Positions 1-7,109 of a DNA stretch of 13,846 bases are shown here, piece after piece. The DNA lies in assembly GCA_007131535.1 (NCBI GenBank), contig SLQI01000418.1, positions 1 through 13,846 on the forward strand, written 5' to 3'. The stretch comes from Balneolales bacterium. GTDB taxonomy: Bacteria > Bacteroidota > Rhodothermia > Balneolales > Natronogracilivirgulaceae. The position numbers and the translations under genes were made by a program. The notes beneath the pieces were generated by a model that was not told where the DNA came from, made no database searches, and saw only the letters and a list, made by a program, of their open reading frames with translations. The stretch's first letter is position 1, and every line of letters begins with the position of its first letter.

Positions 1-5
1 CGAAC

Positions 6-100
6 TTTAGCTGTGGGCGGCGTTGTCCCGGAAATGGTTTGCTCAACGTATTCTGATACGTTTCCGCCACCCTTTCCGGGACGCCTTGCCCACAACTAAA
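6..100. repeat. Large imperfect stem-loop
   Basis: The arms at 6-34 and 73-100 are near-perfect reverse complements (one mismatch plus bulges of two and three bases), ending in TTTAG/CTAAA. An inner 5-bp hairpin lies at 47-60 (CGTAT, loop TCTG, ATACG). The bulged, highly structured form resembles REP-like elements or the ends of single-strand-transposed elements. I see no GTTRRRY/RYYYAAC boxes, so an integron attC site is not supported. No gene adjoins it within the window. Confidence 0.55.
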
Positions 101-164
101 TTTCTTGGTGAATAATGCAGGTTAGAACATATATTAAAATCTATTGAGGCCGGCAGATTGCAGT

Positions 165-336
165 ATGTTCCGTCAGGAACATCTCGTCGGTAGCAAAAAA
201 GAGGGAGGTTGGCCCATGTTCCGATAGGAACATTTTGTGAAAGGAGTCAGGCACCGTCGGTCACGAAACGCACCTGACGGCGTGTGGCATTGGAGGTATA
301 CTAATTTTCTACCGACGAAGCCTTCCTCCGGAAGGC
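165..336. repeat. Compound REP/BIME-like element
   Basis: Two near-identical hairpins, ATGTTCC-N4-GGAACAT, lie at 165-182 and 216-233. The first is followed by CGTCGGTAG (185-193). The inverted copy CTACCGACG (309-317) precedes a third hairpin, GCCTTCC-TCC-GGAAGGC (320-336). The unit is therefore bounded by a hairpin plus the same CGTCGGTAG tail in opposite orientations, as in paired REP elements (BIMEs). GTCAGG/CCTGAC (246-251/273-278) forms another stem inside. Similar ATGTTCC hairpins are, from memory, common between genes in Bacteroidota-type genomes. No transposase is present. Confidence 0.6.
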
Positions 337-545
337 AAAAGTGTTCTATTAACGGAATTATAGCCTTAATTTACAATGTAGTCCACAAGATGTTACTAAC
401 GTAATAGTGAAGATGCTTGATCACCCTTATTGCTACCTAAAAAATGTCTCTGTGAGGCATGGCTTCTCAAATTACTATCTAATCTTTATTACCGGATATC
501 TTTTGTGGAGATAATATAATTTCTCGCTTGTGTTGTGCAATACGC
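337..545. other. Unassigned AT-rich intergenic DNA
   Basis: I find no convincing ORF, RNA gene or strong repeat between the two repeat blocks. It is AT-rich and may contain regulatory sequence for a gene left of the window, but nothing specific can be supported. Confidence 0.4.
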
Positions 546-726
546 ACTTCAGCCAACGGTTTAAGTCGCGCCATGCTTATTTGCAGGGCTTCAGCCCTGC
601 AAAATTGGGGCTAAAGCCGACGGTAATGGATTTTCATTAGCTGCCTTACGCAAATTTTAGATCCCGTAATAAGCCGGTACACAGAGCTTTATAGGATATT
701 TTAAAACTATTAGTAGGATAGTAGTG
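546..726. repeat. REP-like repeat, copy A
   Basis: It starts with a decayed CTTCAGCCAACGG arm, then has a perfect hairpin GCAGGGCT-TC-AGCCCTGC (583-600), then a 120-base block (607-726). That block aligns without gaps to 10899-11018 at roughly 81% identity by hand count (23 mismatches). The shared block begins GGGGCTAAAGCC and ends TAGTAGTG. It ends 30 bases before the FNR box of the chemosensory operon, so the insertion lies right at the promoter boundary. Confidence 0.65.
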
Positions 727-756
727 TATAAAAAATGTTAACTGATTGCATATCTG

Positions 757-770
757 TTGATCTGAATCAA
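757..770 (+). promoter_or_regulatory. FNR box of the chemosensory operon
   Basis: TTGATCTGAATCAA is a perfect match to the FNR consensus TTGAT-N4-ATCAA. If it acts as a class II activator site (centre at -41.5), the start of transcription would be near 805, and a plausible -10 hexamer TATTGT sits exactly at 793-798. The box lies 130 bases upstream of the first start codon, predicting a leader of about 96 bases. The site is visible directly; the promoter geometry is inferred from E. coli FNR rules and may differ in this phylum. Confidence 0.75.
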
Positions 771-900
771 TGAAGCACAAGTTTTCATAATGTATTGTAA
801 GCCAGAGGCTATCTATATGTAAAAATTCAGATGTGTGTAGTTAGGCCGTAGTATCGCGAAAAAAATTCAGCAGGTAACAATCACCCCTTAACACCGGATT

Positions 901-1269
901 ATGAATTCGAGAGTGTTGGTCGTCGATGATAGTGCTACCGTCTTGAAATATACCAGCGAAGTGCTAAAAGAAGCAGGCTATGAAGTAGAGACGTCAGAAT
1001 CAATCTGGATTATTTCGCTGGTTCAGAAATTTAAGCCGGATTTAATTTTGATGGATTTAAATCATGGCGGGCTGCAAGGCGGCAATATGGCTATTACTTC
1101 ATTGAAAAAAGTTCCACAGGTAAGCCAGACCCGCATGGTTCTTTATTCTTCGAGCGATCCTGAGGAATTAAAAAAGATTTGCGAAGAGTGCGGAGCCGAC
1201 GGATATATCCAAAAAACATCATCGGCCAACACATTGCTCAAAGAAGTCAAAAAAGTTATTAAAAACTGA
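901..1269 (+). CDS. Stand-alone CheY-like receiver protein
   Basis: This 122-residue protein is a single response-regulator receiver domain with no output domain. The acidic pair D9/D10, the phospho-acceptor D52 (LILMDL), the switch residue S83 and the conserved K105 (YIQKT) are all in place, so it should be phosphorylated by a CheA. The loop after D52 reads NHGGLQGG and lacks the usual MPxMDG proline, so the phosphorylation face is atypical. It opens the operon, eight bases before cheW, and is expected to be a diffusible output or phosphate sink beside the receiver fused to CheA. No good Shine-Dalgarno precedes the ATG. It could be functionally CheY, but its target (motor, gliding or pilus machinery) is not encoded nearby. 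Confidence 0.88.
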   Translation: MNSRVLVVDDSATVLKYTSEVLKEAGYEVETSESIWIISLVQKFKPDLILMDLNHGGLQGGNMAITSLKKVPQVSQTRMVLYSSSDPEELKKICEECGADGYIQKTSSANTLLKEVKKVIKN

Positions 1270-1271
1270 CC

Positions 1272-1276
1272 GGAGG
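1272..1276 (+). promoter_or_regulatory. Shine-Dalgarno of cheW-1 (odd spacing)
   Basis: GGAGG is present between the receiver gene and cheW-1 but leaves only one base before the ATG at 1278, much closer than usual. No better in-frame start lies just downstream, and the protein begins directly with the CheW fold, so the ATG is kept. Coupling from the preceding gene may matter more than this site. Confidence 0.4.
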
Positions 1277-1277
1277 C

Positions 1278-1712
1278 ATGGAGTATTATTTCAAAGTGCA
1301 GCAACCAGGCGGAACCCGGCTGATTCCACTTGCCCATATAGTTGAGGTGGCTCCAATGGTGGAGTTGAATGAAATTGACGGCGAAACTCACCCTGATTTT
1401 GCCGGCGTGATGCTGTATCGCGGTCACCATATCCCGGTTTATGACTTACAGCAGGTTCCCGAGGACCCCGAAGCAATGCTGGAATGTCTGATTCTGATAG
1501 TAAAGAACAGCGATAATAAGTTATTCGGCCTTCGCACGCTTGATGATTGTGATGTGATCTCCGTTGCCGATGAGCAGACAGACTTCGTAGATACCGGTAC
1601 AGGTTCTTCTCAGAAAGTAGTTCAATTGGATGAACAAATGGCCGAGGTCTGGATACCGGCGTTACCCGAAAACACAGAGGATATGGTAATAACAGAATCT
1701 CAGCTTGGGTAA
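1278..1712 (+). CDS. cheW: CheW-like adaptor 1
   Basis: This 144-residue protein is essentially one CheW (SH3-like) domain. The segment IPLAHIVEVAPM (about residues 15-26) and the following GVMLYRGHHIPVYDLQQV (about 43-60) match the typical CheW pattern of a hydrophobic strand, then 'G-hydrophobic-RG-xx-PVYDL'. It should link receptor tips to CheA in the cytoplasmic array. It is the first of two dissimilar CheW proteins in the operon, a feature of Frz and Wsp systems, in which each copy has its own role. It lies between the receiver gene and cheR with gaps of eight and five bases, consistent with cotranscription. Assignment as CheW is firm; which copy is the main coupling protein cannot be told. 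Confidence 0.88.
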   Translation: MEYYFKVQQPGGTRLIPLAHIVEVAPMVELNEIDGETHPDFAGVMLYRGHHIPVYDLQQVPEDPEAMLECLILIVKNSDNKLFGLRTLDDCDVISVADEQTDFVDTGTGSSQKVVQLDEQMAEVWIPALPENTEDMVITESQLG

Positions 1713-1717
1713 GGCTT

Positions 1718-2842
1718 ATGCAGGTGAGTGAAATTCTAAAAGAAGTTAACCGGAATTATGGTTTGCATCCCAAGTGGATGAAACACCATTTACCGGAATC
1801 GACGGATGATCTCACCACTGATGAGGTGCTTTCCCGGCTGAAAATCAACGAAACCTATTTCTGGCGGTTTAATGAACAGTTTGAATGGGTGCATCAGCAA
1901 TTTTTACCCGAATTTGCCGCTTCGGGCCGGGACAGCCTGAAAATCCTATCGGCGGGCTGTTCAAGCGGGGAAGAGGCCTATGTGCTAAGTGCACTTTGCC
2001 GGGACTACTTTAATCGACATGCGCCACATATTTCCTGTTCAGTCATCGGTATGGATATCAGCCACCGCGCATTGGAAAAAGCTAAAAGCGCCCGATATAC
2101 AGCCTGGTCCCTTCGGGAAATGCCTCAATCACAAATTGACCGATGGCTTGAGGCCGATGGTAAAAAATGGAAAGTTCGAAATGAGTACCGCCAGGATGTC
2201 CGGTTCATCCGGGGCAATTTATTCACCAATGATTTTGAACATCACCCCGGACAGCCTTTTGATCTCATCCTCTGTCGTAACCTGCTCATTTATGTTGAAA
2301 GCAATCACCTGCCTGTTTTTCACAAGAATCTGGCTGAACTACTTAGTAACTGCGGTTACCTTTTGCTTGGCCCGGCTGACCCCCGGCCCCCTAAAGATTT
2401 AAAGTATTCGGTTAAATGGTACCGGGATATCCCTTTTTATCAGAATACGGAATCCGGTAAGAGTAAAGGTGTCGAAGAGGTACAGCAATCAACAAAAACG
2501 AAAAAGAAAGATGGTGGAGTCTCCCGGCCGGAGCATCAGGTTCGTGAAATTCTGGATTTAATTGAAGCGAAAAAATACCGCAAAGCAATTTTGCATCTTC
2601 GGGAGATCAACAGGACCTATCCCGATAATCCGTATCTGATGTTTTTAAACGGGATATGTCTGTATGCGGTAAAGCGAAAGCAAAAAGGGGACTCTGAGAT
2701 GAAAAGAGCGCTACAGATTCTCAGCGGGTTGAATGAGTCTGATAAGCCGGCATTCTCAGAGATGCTGAATTCAGGTCAGTTAGTTCGTGCTATCCAAACT
2801 TATATCAACGCAGCAAGTGACGACCAAAATGAATATTACTGA
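1718..2842 (+). CDS. cheR: CheR methyltransferase with TPR-like C-terminus
   Basis: This 374-residue protein is predicted to methylate glutamates on chemoreceptors using S-adenosylmethionine. The AdoMet site ILSAGCSSGEEAY is at 76-88, the acidic ribose-binding strand GMDIS around D113, and the motif CRNLLIYV at 186-193. The N-terminal helical domain is short: the segment NETYFWR starts near residue 44, where E. coli CheR has about 90 residues before it. After a lysine-rich linker (about 245-265), the C-terminal 100 residues form amphipathic helices of TPR type (AKKYRKAILHLREI, then YPDNPYLMFLNGICLY). CheR-TPR fusions occur in FrzF and WspC, where the TPR part modulates methylation. It overlaps the next gene by 14 bases. 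Confidence 0.9.
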   Translation: MQVSEILKEVNRNYGLHPKWMKHHLPESTDDLTTDEVLSRLKINETYFWRFNEQFEWVHQQFLPEFAASGRDSLKILSAGCSSGEEAYVLSALCRDYFNRHAPHISCSVIGMDISHRALEKAKSARYTAWSLREMPQSQIDRWLEADGKKWKVRNEYRQDVRFIRGNLFTNDFEHHPGQPFDLILCRNLLIYVESNHLPVFHKNLAELLSNCGYLLLGPADPRPPKDLKYSVKWYRDIPFYQNTESGKSKGVEEVQQSTKTKKKDGGVSRPEHQVREILDLIEAKKYRKAILHLREINRTYPDNPYLMFLNGICLYAVKRKQKGDSEMKRALQILSGLNESDKPAFSEMLNSGQLVRAIQTYINAASDDQNEYY

Positions 2843-3350
2843 TGATTTTACCCGGCAACATCTCCGGGATATTCTGAAGCAAAGAGCCCGGCGCTATTTT
2901 AAAGATCAGAATCGGGAGGAAACCTCTACGAGTGAATATCTGACCTTCAGGCGTGGTACGGCAGGGTTTGCCGTATCGGTTCCTGAACTCCAGGATGTAC
3001 ATACAGCCCCGGAAATCGTTCCGCTTCCCCTGGTAGCCCGCCACATTGCTGGTGTGGTACCGGTACGTGGTGAAATCACCGCAGTGTATGATCTCTATCG
3101 GTTTTTATATGACCATAATGAGGAAGGCGGGGAGCAAGAGTACCTGATAAGAGGCGGCGGGGATTTGGCAAATATAGCATTAATAGCAGACGAGTTATTG
3201 AGTGTAATCGAACTTGAAGATAACAGCATTAATCCACTGCCGGTCAGTTTAGCCGGATGTGAGGCTTACCTGAAAGGCATTACAGAAAATAACGAGATTG
3301 TGATTTCGCTCAGTGGCTTACGAAACCATGAACCATTTTTTAACGCATGA
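2829..3350 (+). CDS. cheW: CheW-like adaptor 2
   Basis: This 173-residue protein has an N-terminal helical extension of about 40 residues, rich in Arg and Lys, followed by a CheW domain with the hallmark IAGVVPVRGEITAVYDLYRF. The extension makes it WspD-like rather than a minimal CheW. The ATG at 2829 overlaps the cheR stop by 14 bases. An in-frame GTG at 2787 would add 14 residues inside cheR and has no better ribosome site, so the ATG is preferred. The stop overlaps a possible ATG of the receptor gene (ATGA at 3347-3350), showing tight translational coupling. It probably couples the soluble globin receptor or the membrane receptor to CheA; the partner is not determined by sequence. Confidence 0.85.
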   Translation: MNITDDFTRQHLRDILKQRARRYFKDQNREETSTSEYLTFRRGTAGFAVSVPELQDVHTAPEIVPLPLVARHIAGVVPVRGEITAVYDLYRFLYDHNEEGGEQEYLIRGGGDLANIALIADELLSVIELEDNSINPLPVSLAGCEAYLKGITENNEIVISLSGLRNHEPFFNA

Positions 3351-3353
3351 AAC

Positions 3354-3357
3354 GGAG
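3354..3357 (+). promoter_or_regulatory. Shine-Dalgarno deciding the globin receptor start
   Basis: GGAG stands seven bases before the ATG at 3365, an ideal distance. The upstream in-frame ATG at 3347, which overlaps the cheW-2 stop as ATGA, has no purine-rich site before it. This favours 3365 as the main start, giving a protein six residues shorter. Confidence 0.5.
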
Positions 3358-3364
3358 TAACACG

Positions 3365-4786
3365 ATGAACAAAACAGAAGCTAAACAGACCAATGGCAGA
3401 GCGGCCCGCCAATATGATATCGGGGACCGAAAGTCATATCTGAATATTGGCGAGGATGATGCCCGGCGGTTGAAAAAAATGGAGGGGCTGGCTCAAAACA
3501 ATGTTGAAAGTGTGGTTGAACAAATGTACGAACACATGCTCAGCTTTGAAGCCAACCGGAAGATGTTTCAGAGTGAAACTCATCTGGCCAACATCAAAAA
3601 ACGGCAGAAAGAGTATTTCCTGGAACTGATGCAGGGAAAATATGATGACCAGTATATGGAAAGCCGCCTTCAAATCGGTCGCACGCACGAACGGATCGGA
3701 CTGGAGCCGGAGTGGTATATGGGCACGTACGCCTATTACCTCAATCTGTTGATACCGCTTATAGCCGAAGACTTTAAAGGCAAGCCGAAACAAATGGTAG
3801 AGCATCTGCAGAGCCTGGTGAAAATCATCTTTATGGATATGGGATTTGCCATAGATACCTACATTGAAGCCATGATAGATCGGGAAAGCGAGCTTCGTGA
3901 GCGAATAGTTAATACGCTTAATGAGTATGCTGAAGAAATTACAGGTTCGGCAACGCAGGTGACCGGTTCTATCTCACAGCAGTCGGCGTCGGCCAATCAA
4001 CAGGCTTCGTCTATTTCCGAGATTACCTCGACGGTAAGCGAGTTGAAGCAGACCTCTAATCAGGCACAGGAAAATGCGAATAAAGTGATCAATACGGCTG
4101 AAACTTCGGTAACTGAATCCGAAAAAGGCAAAGAGGTGGTCAACCAGAGTATAGAGGCGATCCAGGATATCCAGAATCAGATGGATCAGATTGCCGAAAA
4201 AACCCTGAACCTGAGTGATCAGACCAAACAGATCGGTGAAATCATCAACAGCGTAAAAGAAATTTCGGAGCAATCTAAGCTGCTGGCTTTGAATGCCTCT
4301 ATTGAAGCGGCGCGGGCCGGTGAACAGGGACGCGGGTTTTCGGTAGTGGCCGGGGAGATTCGCAGTCTCGCCGATCAGAGTAAAGAAGCAACCACACAGG
4401 TGCGTAAAATCCTGGAAGAGATTCAGAATGCGACCAATAGTGCTGTGATGGCTACCGAAGAGGGAACCAAACAAGTAAAACAGGGTGTGGACCTGGTTAA
4501 TCGCGCCGGTGATGCCATCGGCGAGTTGGCGGATTGTATTGAACAGACTTCGGAAGCCGGAAACCTTATTTCAGCATCGGCCTCGCAGCAAAAGAATGGT
4601 GTTGATCAGGTAGCGGAGGCTATGGAACAGATCAACAAAGCGGTACAGGAAAATACCGACAGCCTGGCACAGATTGAGCAGGCCTCAACCAAGCTCAATG
4701 ATCTCAGCAAGGATATGCAGGGTATGATCAACGAATTTTCGGCCAACGGATCCGCTAAATCGGAAGTTGAATTCAAGTACACATGA
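3365..4786 (+). CDS. hemAT: Globin-coupled chemoreceptor (HemAT-like oxygen sensor)
   Basis: This soluble methyl-accepting protein has 473 residues from ATG 3365 (479 from 3347). Residues about 20-175 match the protoglobin/HemAT sensor fold. The segment RTHERIGLEPEWYMGTY contains the predicted proximal haem ligand His108 (114 from the upstream start), in the same context as HemAT. A long coiled-coil signalling domain follows, with the receptor tip SKLLALNASIEAARAGEQ (about 303-320) and GRGFSVVAGEIR. No transmembrane segment or C-terminal CheR-tethering pentapeptide is visible. It should bind haem and oxygen and modulate CheA in a cytoplasmic array, a topology like FrzCD. It is the operon's own receptor, overlapping cheA by four bases (ATGA). 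Aerotaxis or oxygen-dependent control is the likely role; ligand preference is inferred. Confidence 0.9.
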   Translation: MNKTEAKQTNGRAARQYDIGDRKSYLNIGEDDARRLKKMEGLAQNNVESVVEQMYEHMLSFEANRKMFQSETHLANIKKRQKEYFLELMQGKYDDQYMESRLQIGRTHERIGLEPEWYMGTYAYYLNLLIPLIAEDFKGKPKQMVEHLQSLVKIIFMDMGFAIDTYIEAMIDRESELRERIVNTLNEYAEEITGSATQVTGSISQQSASANQQASSISEITSTVSELKQTSNQAQENANKVINTAETSVTESEKGKEVVNQSIEAIQDIQNQMDQIAEKTLNLSDQTKQIGEIINSVKEISEQSKLLALNASIEAARAGEQGRGFSVVAGEIRSLADQSKEATTQVRKILEEIQNATNSAVMATEEGTKQVKQGVDLVNRAGDAIGELADCIEQTSEAGNLISASASQQKNGVDQVAEAMEQINKAVQENTDSLAQIEQASTKLNDLSKDMQGMINEFSANGSAKSEVEFKYT

Positions 4787-7074
4787 ACGAAGAGCTCAAA
4801 GAGCAATTAGCCGAAGCATTCCGGGCAGAGGGGCAGCAGTTATTGGATAAACTGGGTCAGCTGCTGGCGGATCTGAGTACTACCTCTCCCGAAGAGGCTG
4901 CGGATCTGTTGACTGAAATAGGCCGGCAGCTTCATACGCTGAAAGGTGCTTCCGCTTCAGCCGGTTTTCAGGAAGTCCGGGAGCTGGTCCATAGCCTGGA
5001 AGAACTGCTTAAGCACTGCCGGAATCCTAACGAAGATCAGCTTTTTGATCTTTCCGGATTTATGAATGATGTTATCGGGGTGATCGAGCAGGTTATTGCC
5101 GGTGAAGAGATGGATACGGCTGCGATGGTACAGATGGTGCAGGGGTATGCGGAAAACATGAAGGCTTCCGCAACAACCGGGAATCCGGATGATTCAGAGG
5201 AGCCGGCGCAGCAGGAAACACCGCAAAGTGATGAGGGGGAGAAACCCGCTGAGACCCAAACCGGTGAGAAAGCATCCGAAAAGGTGAAATCCGGACCTGA
5301 TGTGTCCTCCCGTAAAAATCAACCCCGGAAAGAGTCCGGAATATTTGTTCAGAAGGAAAAACTGCAGGCTATTCACAGCAGTTCATCCGAACTGTCGCTG
5401 ATACGCCGGCAGGCTGAACATTATACCGACGACTTAAAAAAGTTCCGGAATGAGTTTGATGATATGATGCGCCGGGTAATCTCCAAAAACAGCAAAGCGG
5501 ATCAAGGTGGGATACAAGTAGACCTAAAGGAACAGCTCAAACAGTTTTCATCGCGTCTTTACCGGATGCAGGATTCGATGGTGCGCTATGTGAGTCGTAT
5601 GCAGTCGGTTAGCGAAGATATGGGCAGCAGGGTTAAAGCCATAAGTGTCATCCGGGCAAGGGATTATTTCGAGCCGCTGTCGCGAGTGGTACATGAGGCG
5701 GCGGCCAGTTACGGAGCTCGCGTGGCATTTCATGTGGAAGATCATGATGTTGAACTGGATCGCATTTTGCTCGACCGGCTTCGGGAACCTATAAGCCACA
5801 TGCTGCGCAACTCTGTGGGGCATGGTATTGAGTCCCCGGATGAACGGAAAGCGGCGGGTAAAGATCCTACAGGTATCATCATACTGGAAACAGTTATCCA
5901 TGGGGATAGCGCATTAATAACGCTTGAAGATGACGGGCGTGGCCTCGATCTGGACAGGATAGAAGCCCGGGGCAGAGAAATGGGCATTGTGAAGGAGGGG
6001 GAGTCAGCCGACCAGGAACAGATTCTGGAAATCATCTGCCGCCACGATACCTCTACGCGGGAAGATGTGGATGAATTTTCCGGTCGCGGTATCGGTATGA
6101 ATGTAGTTCAACAGGAAATCCGTGAGTTGAGAGGCGCTCTGGATGTAGAATCCAGCCCCGGTAAAGGCACCACATTTACAATTAAGGTACCGCTTCAGAT
6201 TTCACGGTTTTATGGAATGATGGTTCGCTCCGGTAATTTCCGGTTTGGTATTCCTGTGGATTTTGTAGAACGGGTGATGAAATATGACCAGGAAAAAGTT
6301 TCGTCGTTCATGGGGAGGTCGGTATACGAGGTGAACAATGAAAAAGTAAGCCTCGTAGATATGGCATCCATTGTATATGCCGGAAGTGACCGGCATGAGC
6401 ATACAGACCGGGATTGCATACTTCTGAATTACAACAGCAGGCAGATAGTTCTTGTGGTGGATGAGTTGATGGGAGATCTGGAAATGTACCTGAAATCACT
6501 GCCGGCTCAGTTTCGAAATCAGCCTATGTATATGGGCGTAACGATGACGGTGGAGGGAAGTCTGTTACCCGTAGTTCAGGTAAGTGAAATCTTCAATAAA
6601 GCTGAGCAAACATCTCATGCGCCTGCTGAGCCTCCTCAAAATGATACACCAGAACCGGACGTTGAGGCGGATGGCCAGAGTATACCCAAAAGAACCTCCG
6701 GGGAAAATCGGGATGTTATTTTGATTGTGGATGATTCAGCGACAACCCGAATACTGGAGCAGAATATACTTGAGGCGGTTGGCTATCCGGTGGTAACAGC
6801 TACCAACGGAGTGGAAGCACTGCAGAAGTTAAGAGAGAATGATCGTATCGGTCTGGTTATTACCGATGTTGAAATGCCGAAAATGGACGGTTTGGAACTG
6901 AGTCGTACTATCCGGCATGAATCACAAACACCGGAAATTCCGATCATTATGGTTACCTCACTAAAGGGTGAAGAAGATTTGCAAAGAGGCAAGGATTCCG
7001 AAGTGGATGCTTATTTAGTAAAAGGAGATTTCAGCCAGGAAAACTTTTTAAAAACAGTAAGGGAATTTGTTTAA
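4783..7074 (+). CDS. cheA: Hybrid chemotaxis kinase CheA-REC
   Basis: This 763-residue kinase has these parts in order. An Hpt domain carries phospho-acceptor His51 (LHTLKGASASAGF). A Glu/Pro/Ser-rich linker spans about 120-190. A long helical dimerisation region spans about 195-290. The HATPase (about 290-470) has N343 in HMLRNSVGHGIE, the G1 box DDGRGLDL near 383 and the G2 box GRGIGMNV near 434. A CheW-like domain covers about 472-606, and a receiver about 643-763 has phospho-acceptor D695 (VITDVEMPKMDG). No P2 CheY-binding domain is visible. N-box position DHGIE reads GHGIE. A fused receiver is typical of FrzE and WspE, where it can be an output or an intramolecular sink. It starts within the receptor gene's stop codon. 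Confidence 0.93.
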   Translation: MNEELKEQLAEAFRAEGQQLLDKLGQLLADLSTTSPEEAADLLTEIGRQLHTLKGASASAGFQEVRELVHSLEELLKHCRNPNEDQLFDLSGFMNDVIGVIEQVIAGEEMDTAAMVQMVQGYAENMKASATTGNPDDSEEPAQQETPQSDEGEKPAETQTGEKASEKVKSGPDVSSRKNQPRKESGIFVQKEKLQAIHSSSSELSLIRRQAEHYTDDLKKFRNEFDDMMRRVISKNSKADQGGIQVDLKEQLKQFSSRLYRMQDSMVRYVSRMQSVSEDMGSRVKAISVIRARDYFEPLSRVVHEAAASYGARVAFHVEDHDVELDRILLDRLREPISHMLRNSVGHGIESPDERKAAGKDPTGIIILETVIHGDSALITLEDDGRGLDLDRIEARGREMGIVKEGESADQEQILEIICRHDTSTREDVDEFSGRGIGMNVVQQEIRELRGALDVESSPGKGTTFTIKVPLQISRFYGMMVRSGNFRFGIPVDFVERVMKYDQEKVSSFMGRSVYEVNNEKVSLVDMASIVYAGSDRHEHTDRDCILLNYNSRQIVLVVDELMGDLEMYLKSLPAQFRNQPMYMGVTMTVEGSLLPVVQVSEIFNKAEQTSHAPAEPPQNDTPEPDVEADGQSIPKRTSGENRDVILIVDDSATTRILEQNILEAVGYPVVTATNGVEALQKLRENDRIGLVITDVEMPKMDGLELSRTIRHESQTPEIPIIMVTSLKGEEDLQRGKDSEVDAYLVKGDFSQENFLKTVREFV

Positions 7075-7095
7075 TCTAATGTTGCTGTAGAATTC

Positions 7096-7100
7096 AGGGA
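7096..7100 (+). promoter_or_regulatory. Ribosome binding site of cheB
   Basis: AGGGA lies nine bases before the cheB ATG at 7110, in the 35-base gap after cheA. It supports the chosen start, which opens directly into the receiver fold (MKVLLVEDS). Confidence 0.45.
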
Positions 7101-7109
7101 ATAGGTAGG

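Noticed and set aside
6..100. Integron attC site
   Set aside because: The bulged hairpin is suggestive, but the required GTTRRRY and RYYYAAC boxes are not found in the arms.
165..336. Possible CRISPR array from the repeated ATGTTCC palindromes
   Set aside because: Only two copies, the repeats are perfect short hairpins rather than uniform repeats with regular spacers, and no cas genes are near.
831..851. Short upstream reading frame of six codons in the operon leader
   Set aside because: No ribosome site, no regulatory amino-acid pattern and no accompanying hairpins; likely chance.
2787..2828. GTG start extending the second CheW upstream by 14 codons
   Set aside because: It would deepen the overlap with cheR and has no better ribosome site; the ATG at 2829 fits the overlap pattern of the operon.
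3974..4474. Long minus-strand reading frame opposite the globin receptor gene
   Set aside because: It is an antisense shadow of the coiled-coil coding sequence; the plus-strand frame has clear family motifs.
5809..5832. Gly instead of Asp in the CheA N-box (GHGIE) as a sign of a dead kinase
   Set aside because: The key Asn343, G1 and G2 boxes and His51 are intact, so catalytic loss is not supported by this one change.
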